From positions 365,183 through 429,182 of the forward strand of contig NW_022985466.1 of NCBI RefSeq assembly GCF_010093595.1: a DNA stretch of 64,000 nucleotides. Direction: 5' to 3'. A model generated the notes under the pieces. The model searched no databases and was not told the origin of the DNA. It was given only the letters and a program-made list of their open reading frames with translations. A program made the translations under genes and the position numbers. The DNA comes from Mytilinidion resinicola (Eukaryota > Ascomycota > Dothideomycetes > Mytilinidiales > Mytilinidiaceae). Shown in pieces: positions 34,708-45,261 of this stretch (its first letter is position 1; the number at the start of each line of letters is the position of its first letter).

Positions 34708-35497
34708 ATGTCGTACTTATTGATCGTCGGCAAAGACGACACCATGTTCTCCATTGCCAAAACCTTCAAAATCAGCATCCTATCTCTCAAGTCCGCCAAT
34801 CCAGGTGTCAGCCTCGACCAACTCAAGGCCGGCCAGGTCCTATCTATCCCTATCCAGACTCTCGATGGCACTGGAGTGAGCCCCGTACGAACCACTCTCA
34901 GCAACCCCAAGTCCCCAACTAACGTCAACGAGTCCAACGCCTCTAAAATCCCTACCCTCGTCAATAAATCCGCCAGCACCGATCCATCCAGCCTGAATGC
35001 CGACCAAAAGGAAGCACTCGATATCCATAACAAAGGTACGCTACACCACGATTGTGCTGAAACCTCTTTCACTAACACTTTTAGCCCGCGCCCGCATTTC
35101 CAAAGCCTGCAACACTCCCCGCCCCGCTCTCAAATGGAACAGCACCCTCGCCGCCGAAGCGGATGCTTACGCGAAGCGTCTCATGCAGTCCGGCAGCTTC
35201 CTCCACTCCGGTACGAAAGGCGAAGGCGAGAACCTTGCCAAATTCATGCCTGCTACCAACGGCTCGATGGCTAAAGGCGTCGAGATGTGGCTCGGCGAAG
35301 AGAAGGACTACCACGGCGAGCCAATTGACGCGAATTACGGGATGTACGGTCACTGGACGCAGGTTATCTGGCCGACGACTACGGAGGTGGGGTTGGGCGT
35401 TGCGAGGGGCAGTGGCGTTTGTGTGGTTGTGGGGAGGTATAAGGAGCCAGGGAATTTGAGGGGCAGTAGTGCTTGGTATGGGAAGGTTAAGATTTGA
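34708..35497 (+). CDS. LysM-CAP (SCP/PR-1-like) protein without signal peptide
   Basis: Exons 34708-35035 and 35085-35497 join in phase to 246 residues. Residues 3-48 are a LysM domain, the fold that binds chitin or peptidoglycan sugars (YLLIVGKDDTMFSIAK, then LKAGQVLSIP). A Ser/Thr/Asn-rich linker follows (about 50-97). Residues 100-246 are a CAP domain: an alpha-1 helix with HNKARA, then FLHSGTKGEGENLA and the CAP1 motif GHWTQVIW, with the usual His and Glu residues kept. LysM-CAP fusions are well known in bacteria (YkwD type); in fungi CAP proteins are normally secreted. Here the LysM begins at residue 3, and no in-frame Met or hydrophobic leader lies upstream. The protein is therefore either cytosolic, secreted by an unconventional route, or missing a first exon. 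Confidence 0.88.
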
Positions 35498-36696
35498 CAG
35501 TCTCGTTCAGGCGGAGCTGTTGGGATTGAAATGCTGAAGGGCGCAATGCTAAGAGGGAAAACTCATGGATGGAAAGGGCAGACAATGTGGTGTGGACAAT
35601 GGAGCCGTACGGTGTACCTCCCTTACTGGCCGACCGCTGGAACCGCCGGAGATTATCAAATATGTGAACACTTGGTTGTTGCTAGAAGGCATTAGGATCA
35701 AGTCACTAGTCTGACAGGGTCTGAGTTGAAGCCCCTGGGTAATGACATCTCTACTTGAAGCATTCGCAGATTATGCATCATGATGGTCCGCCCTAGCGTT
35801 ATCGGGGAGTGGTGAAACTGAGCTCTCATTCAATTTCGAATAAGACCATTTGCCTAAGCTAGTGCTAAGCGTACGATCCTTTTTACTTCCTGGCCAATGC
35901 GCTTTTGCTACGTGTACGACCTCTGCACCCCTTTCACCACATTCTAACTCGCAGGAGCATGTGACTCAATGCCCTGTGTTTTGATTACATCTAATGTGAT
36001 GCGAGTGATGCGAGTGATCTGTTTATTAGTATTACCGTGCCAACACGCCGAATAGAAATGACTAAACCATCACATCTGCACCTTATAGAGCCCCCCATTG
36101 CAACTAGCACGTGCAGCTCTCTTATCTATAAGCTCTTCCACATACTCATAGCCACCTCACAAGCTCTAAAATTCCAAGCTAGCCAGAATCTAAGTGGCTC
36201 GTGGCACGTAAGAAGCCATGACTAGATTTCGAGCGAGTTGCTATTAAGTGAAGGAAATTATGGCAAAAGGGGTGGAGAGGTGGAGGGGTGGAGGGAAGGG
36301 GGTTATACAAGAAGCAAAATGATATTGGCCAGGAAGTAGGAAGAAATTATACTTAAAAATTAACTATTAATTTAGGGAGTAGCTAGTTTATTGGCATGTT
36401 AAGAAAGTCTCTCCATCTAACTTAGCTACATGCACCTATTTAAGATAATGCCTCCTAGCAATATAAGAGTCTTATCTTTCCTTATTATTATTATCTAATT
36501 CTTCTTATACTATATATTATGGCGTTATAACTAAGACTTACCACTTTTATAACTAATATATATATGTCTATATGCTACCTTTAATATAAATAGACTATTT
36601 ATAAGGTGTAAAGTTAATTGTTTAGGCACCTACTAAAGCGCAATAGTAATAGTTAAGTAAAATACCAAAGTAGTAATTTTAGTATGTCTTAGTAGT
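35498..36696. other. Transition to AT-rich, repeat-derived DNA
   Basis: The first 700 bp are ordinary spacer. From about 36330 the sequence becomes very AT-rich without coding frames, as in RIP-damaged repeats. A purine-rich run (GGGGTGGAGAGGTGGAGG) lies at 36270-36300. A GCTACGTGTACGACC segment near 35908 recurs near 57936. Confidence 0.5.
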
Positions 36697-36740
36697 AGCT
36701 CCCTAAATAAATAGGTAATAAGAGGTTAGTAAATAAGTAA

Positions 36741-36790
<50 letters not shown>
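36741..36790. repeat. (TAGA)n microsatellite
   Basis: About 12 perfect units lie just left of the fold-back element. An inverse (TATC)n run of about 6 units lies on the other side, at about 37270-37292, so the two face each other across the element. Confidence 0.9.
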
Positions 36791-36812
36791 GCATTAATAT
36801 AAATACTAAATA

Positions 36813-37218
36813 ACGTACTCCACAAGCGAGCGGTCCACCCAAGCAAGCGGTCCAGCACCAAAAAATCAATATTTTATAGCAAAATATCTCAACAACCACC
36901 AGATAATAACTTATAAAAACTTAAGTATAAGATATGTTATATATAATCTATATTATATTAAGATTTTAAAGCTATTTATTTAGTAGTTATAAAGATCTAG
37001 TAGTTTTGCTTAGCTTTAGCCCAATATCTTAGTAATTACTGAATAAATTGCTTTAATATTCTGACATGTTATAGATTATATATAGAATAGCCTATATTTA
37101 AATTTTTACAAGTTATTATTTAGTAGTTGTTAAGATATTCTGCTATAAAATATTGATATTATGGTGTATATTGGGCTGGACCGCTCGTTTAGGTGGACCG
37201 CTCGCTTGTGGAGTACGT
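36813..37218. mobile_element. 406-bp fold-back element, Tc1/mariner-type TIRs
   Basis: The left end ACGTACTCCACAAGCGAGCG and the right end CGCTCGCTTGTGGAGTACGT are exact inverses. The perfect match continues to 27 bp, through GGTCCACC. Each end is flanked by TA (36811-36812 and 37219-37220), the target duplication of Tc1/mariner elements. Beyond the perfect part, the arms stay inverted for roughly 200 bp, with differences that are mostly C/T or G/A, so nearly the whole element can fold into one hairpin. No transposase is encoded. The interior is AT-rich, consistent with RIP damage. Confidence 0.9.
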
Positions 37219-37887
37219 TAGCTAAGAAGATATAAACCTACACAGAAGCTATAATAGTATAACAGAATATATCTATCTATCTATCTATCTATTAATCTAT
37301 ATATTAACTTTATACTTTTATTAAGGAATAATATAATAGAGCTTAGGGAGCTATATAGTTTTTTAGGCACAGGGTGGAGATTCTGGTAATAAGGCTTATA
37401 AATTTATTAAAGATAGAACACTTGTTTTTTGCCGCAATGTTCAGCATATCCTTTTATAAGAAGAGTACTTTATTAGAACAAGAATAAGCGATATATTTCT
37501 TTGTTCTATTATCTATGTATATATATAGATGCAAATCTATTTATAGATCCTTTGTTCCTTTGTTCTAACAAAGAACTCTTTGTCCTAATAAAGGACTCTT
37601 TGTCCTAATAAAGGACTCTTTGTGTATAAAGAGGCTTTGTCTTAATAAAGAGACGTTAACTCTTTATTACAACAAAGACTACGTTCTAATAAAGAACGAC
37701 TGAGGTATATTAAGACCGCTGCCTCGTTCCGTAAACTCAATAATCTTAACCAGTTTATATACTGATCAGTAATACAACACCTATTTAAACCTTCACCATT
37801 TCACCACGTGCCTCATATACCTTTACAGCTTGCAGGTGAGGACTGACACTGCAGTGGGGCTATGGGAACCCTGAGAGGGATGTTCCC
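37219..37887. repeat. AT-rich DNA with tandem palindromic 21-bp repeat
   Basis: At about 37551-37700 a unit like CTAATAAAGGACTCTTTGT is repeated, first exactly and then with variants. Each unit contains a short inverted repeat (AAAG...CTTT). The remainder is AT-rich with no coding frame and is probably decayed transposon sequence. Confidence 0.6.
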
Positions 37888-38370
37888 TTAAATCACCATT
37901 CCTATAACGAGTTGTAAAAGAGATTGAGTCAGCCCAGTATACCCAGTGGTACACAAATTATTCACACCTTTCGATGACCCTGTGCTTTCGCTACGCCGTT
38001 GATTGGCTACTTCCTGTTCTGATGTTGTTACGGCTACAATGGTACGTTTGTTCAAATCGACAGGCACAAACTGCATGGAGCTGTTGACGATGGCCTTATT
38101 ACGAACATATAGAGTTGCCGGGGGGAAGACTGCCGTAAACGGTAAAGTCCACGAGAGCACAAGCGCAGGATGTCGCCAAACACGAGGAGATATGAAGAAC
38201 TCCTGAAGCGCACTCGTCGAAGACGCCAGAGAGTCGATAGTTGAGACTGGCAGTGGTTCCGAGCGTAAGTTCCACCATAGCATCTGAACGAATGCTGTAC
38301 GAACAGATGAAGATACAACCGCTCCCACTGCCTGATACACCACAACGTTCCTGCACCAGAAGGATGACAC
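37888..38370 (-). pseudogene. Fragment of a fungal membrane-protein gene
   Basis: A 160-codon frame has protein-like composition: a helical N-terminal part, then a hydrophobic segment (HPALVLSWTLPFTAVFPPATL) and a polar stretch. This pattern resembles the opening transmembrane region of large, poorly characterised fungal membrane proteins whose first loop follows an FPPATL-like turn. It stops at 37888 with no matching continuation in the AT-rich DNA beyond, so I read it as a truncated copy. No function can be given. Confidence 0.35.
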
Positions 38371-39369
38371 GAATTTCGGTGGTACAATGCCTCTTATGAC
38401 TAAAATGATGCTTCAGCCTATCAGCTCAGTGATTTACACTTTTGTGGCTGTATTTGAGCCCCTACCGAAGCTCGTATCGTCCTTCCCAAGCTTCGATGCA
38501 GTGATGCAATGCAGTGTACAATAGGTCATTAGTGCCTTGGCACTGCGGTGTGCGATAGCTAAGAAGTTTAGCCTATTTCGTTAGTATGAATGCTGCGGCT
38601 TGTCTAGTAACCATGGCTTGAGCTTGATCCAGCAATCTGTCAGATGAAAGTTCAGCCTCGTTGTCTGTACAGCCCGCCTCATTAGGGCCAGTTCGGTTGG
38701 ATGGATTCACCGTACGACCGCTCCGTAAATATCCACTGTGACTTTCTACGGTCTGTCTGTAGCGTATTTCGTCCCGTACTTTCGTCCGGTCCACTAACGT
38801 CCCCCCCTGGGTGCCGCACAACCCTCCGTGCCGCACGAAATATATTTTTTAGGCATCTCACTCTCCCCTCCGCCATTTTATTGAGTTATAATCAGTGTAT
38901 TATAATTCTTTCGCCATTTCTGCCTAGGAAGTTAGTATGCAGCCAAAAAAAATACATTGCTTTGATTATACTGTTGATCGTTCCTTTCAGAGCATCTAGA
39001 ACTACATCAGCGCTGCATCCCTACTGCACCACGACTGTCTACAGAATTTCAAAATTCGGAGCACTAAATTGATAGTTTCAGGACGAAAGAAAATATATCT
39101 GAATTTTAAGAGCACTAAGCCCTTGGAAGGATGTATTCCGTATTTATCCGCGCGAAGGGGTCCGCAATGTATCTTGGCATGAGCGTTTAGCGCGGTATTA
39201 GATATCCAGCTAGCTGTATTATATTCTACGCTATGCCTAACTAACTTAGCATGTGGCGCTCTTCTAGAAACATCTATGGACAGTCACGTGCTGGCTATTT
39301 TTGGCCATTTATTGTTGCCACCTGTCTATTGTGCCTCTCCTATTCGTGCCTCTATCACCATAATATAGA
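38371..39369. other. Spacer before the Fot1-like relic
   Basis: No gene is seen. Short G/C runs near 38790-38835 and AT-rich DNA after 38840 suggest joined pieces of different origin. The start of the Fot1-like element, including its left terminal repeat, should lie here, but I could not define it. Confidence 0.4.
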
Positions 39370-40370
39370 CCGAGCCAGCCAGGTACTGGCGCAAGGTCTC
39401 CCTCTAGATGTACCTAGAACATACGCTGCCCTATTAGAACATGCAGGTGGCGATGTCCCTCCCAGTACGCTCCGTTATCGCGCACACGGACGACCCTCGA
39501 AAGAGGAAAAGGCCTAAGGCCAGCAGTACCTTACCAGAGAGGAAAAGAAAGCTCTTATCGCGTTTTTATTACTAATATCTAATCTTGGCCACCCTGTCTA
39601 AATAAAGTATATACCTTTACTAGCCTTTAGCCTCGCCCGCCTATAATCTATAACAGATAGCCCTATTAAGCCTTTAGGCAAGAACTAGCCTTAAGCCTTT
39701 AAAAAACGCAATCCTAAATTTAAAGTAAGGAAAGTTAAGTTAATAAACTAGAAATACTATAAAAATAATATATACTTTAAGATTATTGTCACGATAGCGC
39801 TACACGCGAGAGGTCGAGGGCTCAAAGAGGAGCGTTGATTAGGTGCTATGTACAATGCTACGTGGAGAATCAAGACGTTGTGTAAGGGACAGGAAGACGG
39901 GAGACGGGCCACCGGATATAAGGGCGTGGCCGAGCGCGTGGCGTACGGCCTCTATGCCGTTTCGGCGCGTGGCACGCGTGTACGCGAGGTCCTTACCAGA
40001 TCAGGTGATAGGAAAAGGGGGCAGCCGGTAGGTGGCTGGAGCGGGACAGGATAGGAAGCGGAAGCGAGACGGGAGCGGAGCAGGGCAGGCAGGGCAGGAG
40101 GCCGGCCAGCGGTAGTAGGCCGGTGCAGATTGCTGGAGTTGTAGCAATCTGCGGCAGAATTTCGGTAGGTAGGGTGTCGCGGTCGATACCGTGACAATTA
40201 TAAACTAGTTTAAGGTGGTGGAAAGAATAATATAGAATCCGGCTATTCTGCCGGAAAATATATATAATATAGATAAAACGGGGGTTATATTAAGTATACT
40301 TAGCTCTATTAAAGTTTTTATAGGTAAGGATAACCTATAAAACTATAAAGGCGCGGGTATTATTATTATT
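39370..40370 (+). pseudogene. RIP-damaged Fot1/pogo-type transposase, interrupted
   Basis: The frame starting near 39374 shows the helix-turn-helix part of Fot1/pogo transposases (RTYAALLEHAGG, then RAHGRPSKEEKA) and then the CENP-B-like domain (YLTREEKKALIAFLL, IKPLGKN). After the inserted LTR it resumes with ILPENIYNIDKTGVILSIL and IKVFIGKDNL, the start of the DDE catalytic domain. At least nine in-frame TAA/TAG codons stand where Gln or Trp is expected, and an expected Glu in the DDE block is Lys. These are the changes RIP makes (C to T on either strand). Similarity ends at an (ATT)n run near 40360, so the rest of the catalytic domain is missing. Confidence 0.88.
39787..40196. mobile_element. 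Solo LTR with 5-bp target duplication
   Basis: The 410-bp block begins TGTCACGATA and ends TACCGTGACA, so it has TG...CA ends with a short terminal inversion. ATTAT stands on both sides (39782-39786 and 40197-40201), as left by an LTR-retrotransposon integrase. If the block and one ATTAT are removed, the Fot1-like reading frame continues in phase (AAG ATT ATA AAC). The block is clearly GC-rich while both flanks are AT-rich, so it was inserted after the flanks were mutated or has escaped RIP. Internal retrotransposon genes are absent. Confidence 0.92.
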
Positions 40371-41799
40371 ATTAAATTCTATTACGCTGGTGTAGCTCCC
40401 GTTAGGGTCCATGCAGCTGTTCTATCTAGGCTAGTTTACAAGGAGAAACCGTTTGCTGCCATGCAGCGTTCGGATGAAAACCCCGTCCTCTGCGGTGTAT
40501 AGCGCTGAGCGCTCTTCTCGTTGTTGTATAGCTATTGGGGACACGTGGTAGATCTATCAAGTCCACCACGGAATAAGCCATCGTGATGCGTCTTCCTAAA
40601 TCTGTCCGGGTTTTGCAGTCCAGGCATATTATATCTAGCTAGCTAAATATATAGCAAGTTGCAAACATAAAGCTACCTGCCTAGCTTCCTTGCCACAGTT
40701 TTCCACACGGAGTGCTTCCACAGTGTCCGGCCCAGATTAAACCATCTCCCGCCTGCATATACCTGATTTGCTCCTTAAGCCTATCTTGCAGCTTGCCTCT
40801 GCCTCTTAATAGACCGACATGCGCATCCGTCCTTTCGGGCTATATAGACAGTGTCACCAGCGAGGTGTTAATCCTCCTCCCTATGCGATGGCCGCTAGTA
40901 AAACGGGAAGGCCGCAAAGAATATGCATACTTCCCGTTCTGCAGAGGTGCCGTATAGGCCTAGCCCGCGCAGCCGTGTAAAACGGGAAGTATGCACGCAT
41001 ACTCCCTACCACGTCCTCGCCATGTAGAGGCACTGTACAAGCCGGAACTTGTACAGCCGTGCACGAGAGGACCAAAATAGGAAGAATGCATGCATACTCT
41101 GCATACTTCCCATTCCACCAGCGCCCATCACGAGTCCACCAGGCATCCGTGAAGGCCTGGAGCTGACTGTCGCTGCCATTATATACCACGCCCCACGGCC
41201 GCCAGCCCGGGCACTGGCAGCCCCTTCGCGTTACCTGTGACGTTCTCACAACAACAGGCCGACCGTGTCTTGCAGACAAAAGGTCACTACAATAACTCGA
41301 CGCCGCGCAGCTATTGCCCCTTGTTGTCCACTAACCAAACCGCCACTGTCCTTGCTCTTACTTCCCTGGTCCTCCTGGTTCCGGTATTATCGGGTTGCAG
41401 ACACAAGGGCTTCCAATGTGGCCGTTACAGAGGTGTCCTATTATTCTATTAGAATAAAGACCTATCGCTTTGCCAGCAGATGCAGGCACTGGGTGTGGCC
41501 CTAGGTTGGTATCCTAGGTAATAGGATGTCGGATGGTTATGGACGACAACCCTCTGTTTGTCTTCCTGTTGTCTGTGGGTATTGAGTTTGGTGGTGGCAA
41601 GCCGCTAAGACCCGTGAAAACTCTGCCATTCTGGCGGCGTTGAGGACGACGTTTCCAAAGACGACCTCTAGCCACGACGCAACGCCGCTGCACCAGTAAT
41701 GAACGTGATTCTCACTCTCGTACGGGCTTTGCGGTTCGAACGAGACGGAAAGGAACGCCCGTACGACAATACGGGTCGAATCACGATTTTAGTGTTCCT
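40371..41799. other. Mixed transposon debris with palindromic repeats
   Basis: At about 40895-41125 an AAACGGGAAGTATGCA-like motif and its inverse recur three times (ATGCATACTTCCCGTT, GCACGCATACTCCC, ATGCATGCATACTC), giving several nested hairpins. An inverted pair of GTACGGGC and GCCCGTAC lies at about 41720-41766. I find no gene in this stretch. The moderate GC content differs from the AT-rich DNA on both sides. Confidence 0.5.
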
Positions 41800-42506
41800 T
41801 TTAAGCAGGTATATTTATCCGGATTAAAATCCTTAAGCTATATATTCTATATATTATTTATTCTAGCTTAATAGATAAGTATTAGAAAAAGTGCTGTATT
41901 ATCTGCATAAATGGCTGCTACTATAGTAATCCACTCTCTATTACTATTTTGCATAATATAGCGCATTCTTCCTAACTTATAGGCAAGCTTGCTGAAGATT
42001 CTCTTCTTCTTAACTAATTTTCTAATAAGAAATCCTTTCTTATCTATATTATATGTATTTCCTAGCTAGATATTATATTAATCTCTTTTGCGACTAAGAA
42101 GCTTAAAGTAGAGGCTGTAGTAAAGGGCAGAATTAGCCCTTTTCCGTTCCTTATTAATAGGAAGAAGGTAGGCTGATTTGAGGCGTTTGGAATTCGAATG
42201 GACCCAGCGTGAAACCCAGTGGATTCCTGGCATTCTCCCAGCTAAATCCTGGGCGAGATTTCGTATCATTTGATGCGTAGGAGGCAAGCCTCTTTCGGAG
42301 AGGTTGTTGATGTATTTGATGAGAGCCTTAGTCTTGCCAGGAGAGAGGAGCTTTTGAGAATTGTAGGCCTCAGCCTTTGACTTCGTGATTCCTCGGTACC
42401 TCCGTGAGAGCGTGGTTCTGTCAATCCCATGCTTCTTTGCGACCTCAGTATACATCTTTTTCTCCATCAAATCAAGCTCCGCGAACGCAGCTTCCATTGC
42501 ATCCAT
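41800..42506 (-). pseudogene. Second pogo-like transposase, half intact, half RIP-damaged
   Basis: From Met 42506 an undamaged frame gives about 142 residues: a psq-type helix-turn-helix (EVAKKHGIDRTTLSRRYRG), then a CENP-B-like domain (ERGLPPTHQMIRNLAQDL, IHWVSRWVHSNSKRLKS). The frame stops at 42078. Beyond it the homology continues in the same frame, with stops, as NTYNIDKKGFLI and REWITIVAAIYADNTALFL, the beginning of the DDE domain, and fades near 41810. The first part has ordinary base composition, while the second is AT-rich with lost Gln, Trp and Glu codons. It is a different lineage from the copy at 39370. The open frame extends upstream to 42638, but that part has no similarity to the family. 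Confidence 0.85.
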
Positions 42507-42660
42507 TTTCGAAGGAAATCTGTGTATTTTTGGTGGAGTTGTGCGGTGTTGAAGCTTGAGAGAAAAAGCGGTGAGGGGCCTCCGAGACCGTGCATGAGGT
42601 GGTAGCGTGCACGAGCCGGTCGCCACTTCTAAGGGCAAAGCACTAGCTCTTCTCTAGATA

Positions 42661-43865
42661 AAGCTCAGCTTTAATATAAATAAGCACAACGCAATTAAAC
42701 TGCTTAAAGCCCTCGACTTTATGCCCCTTGCTATTACGCAGGCGGCGGCTTATATTAAACAGAGAGCGCCGCGTATAACTATCTTGCGATATATAGACAA
42801 AGTTCGCAGAAACGACCATAACTAAGCGCGTCTACTTACAAAGGACATGGGAGACAATTGCAGGGACGGCAGAGCGTCCAACTCCATTATTGCCACCTGG
42901 CAGATCTCGTTCGCACACATCCGGAAGGCGATGCCCACGGCGGCTCGGCTGCTGTCGCTGATAAGCCTTTTCGACAGGCAGGGGATTCCGGAGTCGCTTC
43001 TCCATAATCGATATTGGCGAGATAATGGTAAAGAGGCCAACTTTAAAGACGATATCCATATATTAACTAGCTTTTCGCTAGTTAAGATAAGTGCAGATAG
43101 GCACGAATTTGAGATGCACCGGCTGGTGCAGTTTTTAACAAAGAAATGGCTAGAACTGTATAATGAACTAGAGGAGTGGAAGGAGGCGTACGTAGCACTT
43201 ATGGACGACAGCTACCCGGTGGAACGGCACAAGAACTGGGCGGTGTGTTAAGGGCTGTTTCCGCACGCGCAAGCAGTGGTAGCGTGTCGGCCAGCGGGTG
43301 GACAGACAGTTGAGGCGTGGGCGTCGGTTCTGTTTAAGGCGGGGTGGTATGCAAGGGAAATAGGAAAATATAAGGAAGCAGAGGAGATGTCCCGAGATGC
43401 ATTAGAGGCACAGGATGCTGCTTTAGGAGCAGAGCATCCCGTCACACTAGCGAGCGTGAGCAACCTAGCGTTGGTGCTGCGATACCAGGGGAAGTACGAG
43501 CAGGCTGAAGACATGAACCGACGAGCGCTGGAGGGGAGGGAGAAGGCGCTGGGGAAAGAGCATCCCGACACGCTGACGAGCGTGAGCAACCTAGCGTCAG
43601 TGCTGCAAGACCAGGGGAAGTACGAGCAGGCTGAAGACATGAACCGACGAGCGCTGGAGGGATGCGAGAAGGCGCTGGGGAAAGAGCATCCCGACACGCT
43701 GACGAGCGTCTATTGCCTGGCGTACTTACTACCACAGCGGCAGCGGTATAAAGATGCATCACCACTCTACCAGAGAGCCTGCGCTGGCTATTAAGAGAAG
43801 CTTGGACTAGATCATCCAACTACTTAAGCGTGTATAAAGCATTACTCTTCACTTTAACAGCTATT
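42661..43865 (+). pseudogene. NLR-type gene relic (ARC region plus TPR repeats)
   Basis: One frame carries the ARC part of an NB-ARC protein (LKALDFMPLAITQAAAYIKQ), the winged-helix-like region (IIATWQISFAHIRK, LISLFDRQGIPESLL), FEMHRLVQFLTKKWLE, and then kinesin-light-chain-type TPR units. This order is that of fungal NLR-like proteins with NB-ARC and TPR repeats, thought to act in non-self recognition. The P-loop part is missing. TAA stops break the frame after DHN (near 42823) and after WAVC (43248), both where Gln/Lys-type codons are expected; CAA to TAA would fit RIP. Another stop follows RACAGY (43792), after which EKLGLDHPTT continues. The left end abuts the pogo-like fragment. Confidence 0.85.
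43501..43755. repeat. Near-identical 126-bp (42-residue) TPR units
   Basis: The unit starting CAGGCTGAAGACATGAACCG at 43501 recurs at 43627, exactly 126 bp later. The first 80 or so bases are almost identical, differing only in GGAGG against GATGC. The second half of the preceding unit (43440-43500) is also nearly identical to that of the next one. Such conservation at DNA level points to recent duplication or gene conversion. Confidence 0.9.
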
Positions 43866-45261
43866 AAAGTTACAGGCTTCAGGAAGCAAGAGCAATGCAC
43901 CCGTAGCCGGAAGAGGTAATAGCATACACTCGCTATCTACATCTTAAGACACAGCGCAATCTATTGCTCTAGAGCCCACAAAGATTTCAAAACGGCATAG
44001 AATATTTCAAAAGCTGGGCTGGAGATAAGGGTACTACGTCGAGGCGGAAGGGGGCATGGCTAATATCTAGATTACTTGCTGCGGTAGTAGGAGAGTCCTA
44101 TGCACTTAGGTAGCGGAGATACGTTTAGCGAAGGTCCGCAGTACATTTTTTTTGGTTTAGATGCGCAGCTTTGCCTAATGCATTCCTGCAGTTTGCCTGC
44201 GCTGGCAGGGAGGCGGCCGACCCACTCTAACCACACCCTTGTCAGCTCAAGCTGTGGTAGAGAAGTACCTTCTGGTACCGTGCTAAATCACGTGCCTAGA
44301 CTAACAGGGCCTAACTGGATGCAATGGTGGGTACTAAGGCCCCAATTAGCCACATATTCACAGCCACAAGCTTGGCTTGCTGGATGACATAAGTAAATTA
44401 CACCACGATGCTTATGTCAGACTTACGGGGTCGTTTTGTCTTAGCTGGATTGGTAATTGCTTCCGACCGGAAGTACCAACCAGGGTGGCGACCTTGCATG
44501 AATTTGCGTGCGACAGCAGCCACAAGGCTGATGACGACTTCCCAGTATGGTAGCAAGGTTCTAAGGCTCGGATAAGGCTCTTCTATGAGCATCAGGAGTG
44601 ATGGGAGATCGATAGAGATGCTGTGGCGACGAAATTCGGTTACGCTATGAAAGAAGGCTCTCCGCAAATTAGGCGCGAAGTCGACAATAGGAACGTAATT
44701 TTTCCGTAGGAGAGGTTCCAAGGGCTCTAAGATGGCCACAGCAAACGACTTATACAAAGTTATGGGAAACATCGATGTGTGCAGAGAGCTTGAGTTGTTT
44801 GAAGTCAATGTACCCCTTATATTGTGCGGCACGGTGGGTGTTGCGCCACCCAGGGACGGACGTTACTTGGTATCGTAGTTCAACACCACAATATTTCGCA
44901 TTTGCACTTGGCAGTTGTGGTTGCGTCGGAAATACAGTGGTGTCTGACTTCTCGAGGAGGTTCAGATTTGAGCTTGTCCATATTAGGCAATCTGAATAAA
45001 TGAGACGTTGGTCTGTTTACTAAAGCAGGTTGAATTGCGGGTGAGGCTCGTCAGAGCATGAGGACGATGGAGTCACCTAGAGCTCAACATCAATTTAGCA
45101 CCAAGCAAGAAGATCTCCGGAATGGTGTATCTGACATAGCTAAGCTATCTACGATGACCTATTTCACAATGGCAGATAGAGTACCTGCAGAACTCGGGCA
45201 AGTGTCATACCAAAGCCTGTACATCGTGCCTAAAAACCCACTATGGTAGCCAAATGAAGAG
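43866..45261. other. Spacer downstream of the NLR relic
   Basis: A 144-codon minus-strand frame at 44398-44832 has protein-like hydrophobic spacing (LPYWEVVISLVAAVARKFM) but no recognised domain; it could be a gene remnant. Decayed NLR 3' sequence may continue to about 44000. The rest shows nothing definable. Confidence 0.35.

Noticed and set aside
36800..37230. CRISPR-like or bacterial repeat array
   Set aside because: The repeats form a single pair of inverted arms with TA duplications, not spaced direct repeats, and the genome is fungal.
39251..39373. Extension of the transposase frame to an upstream Met (MWRSSRN...)
   Set aside because: Similarity to Fot1-type transposases begins only near 39374; the upstream part looks like unrelated sequence that happens to be open.
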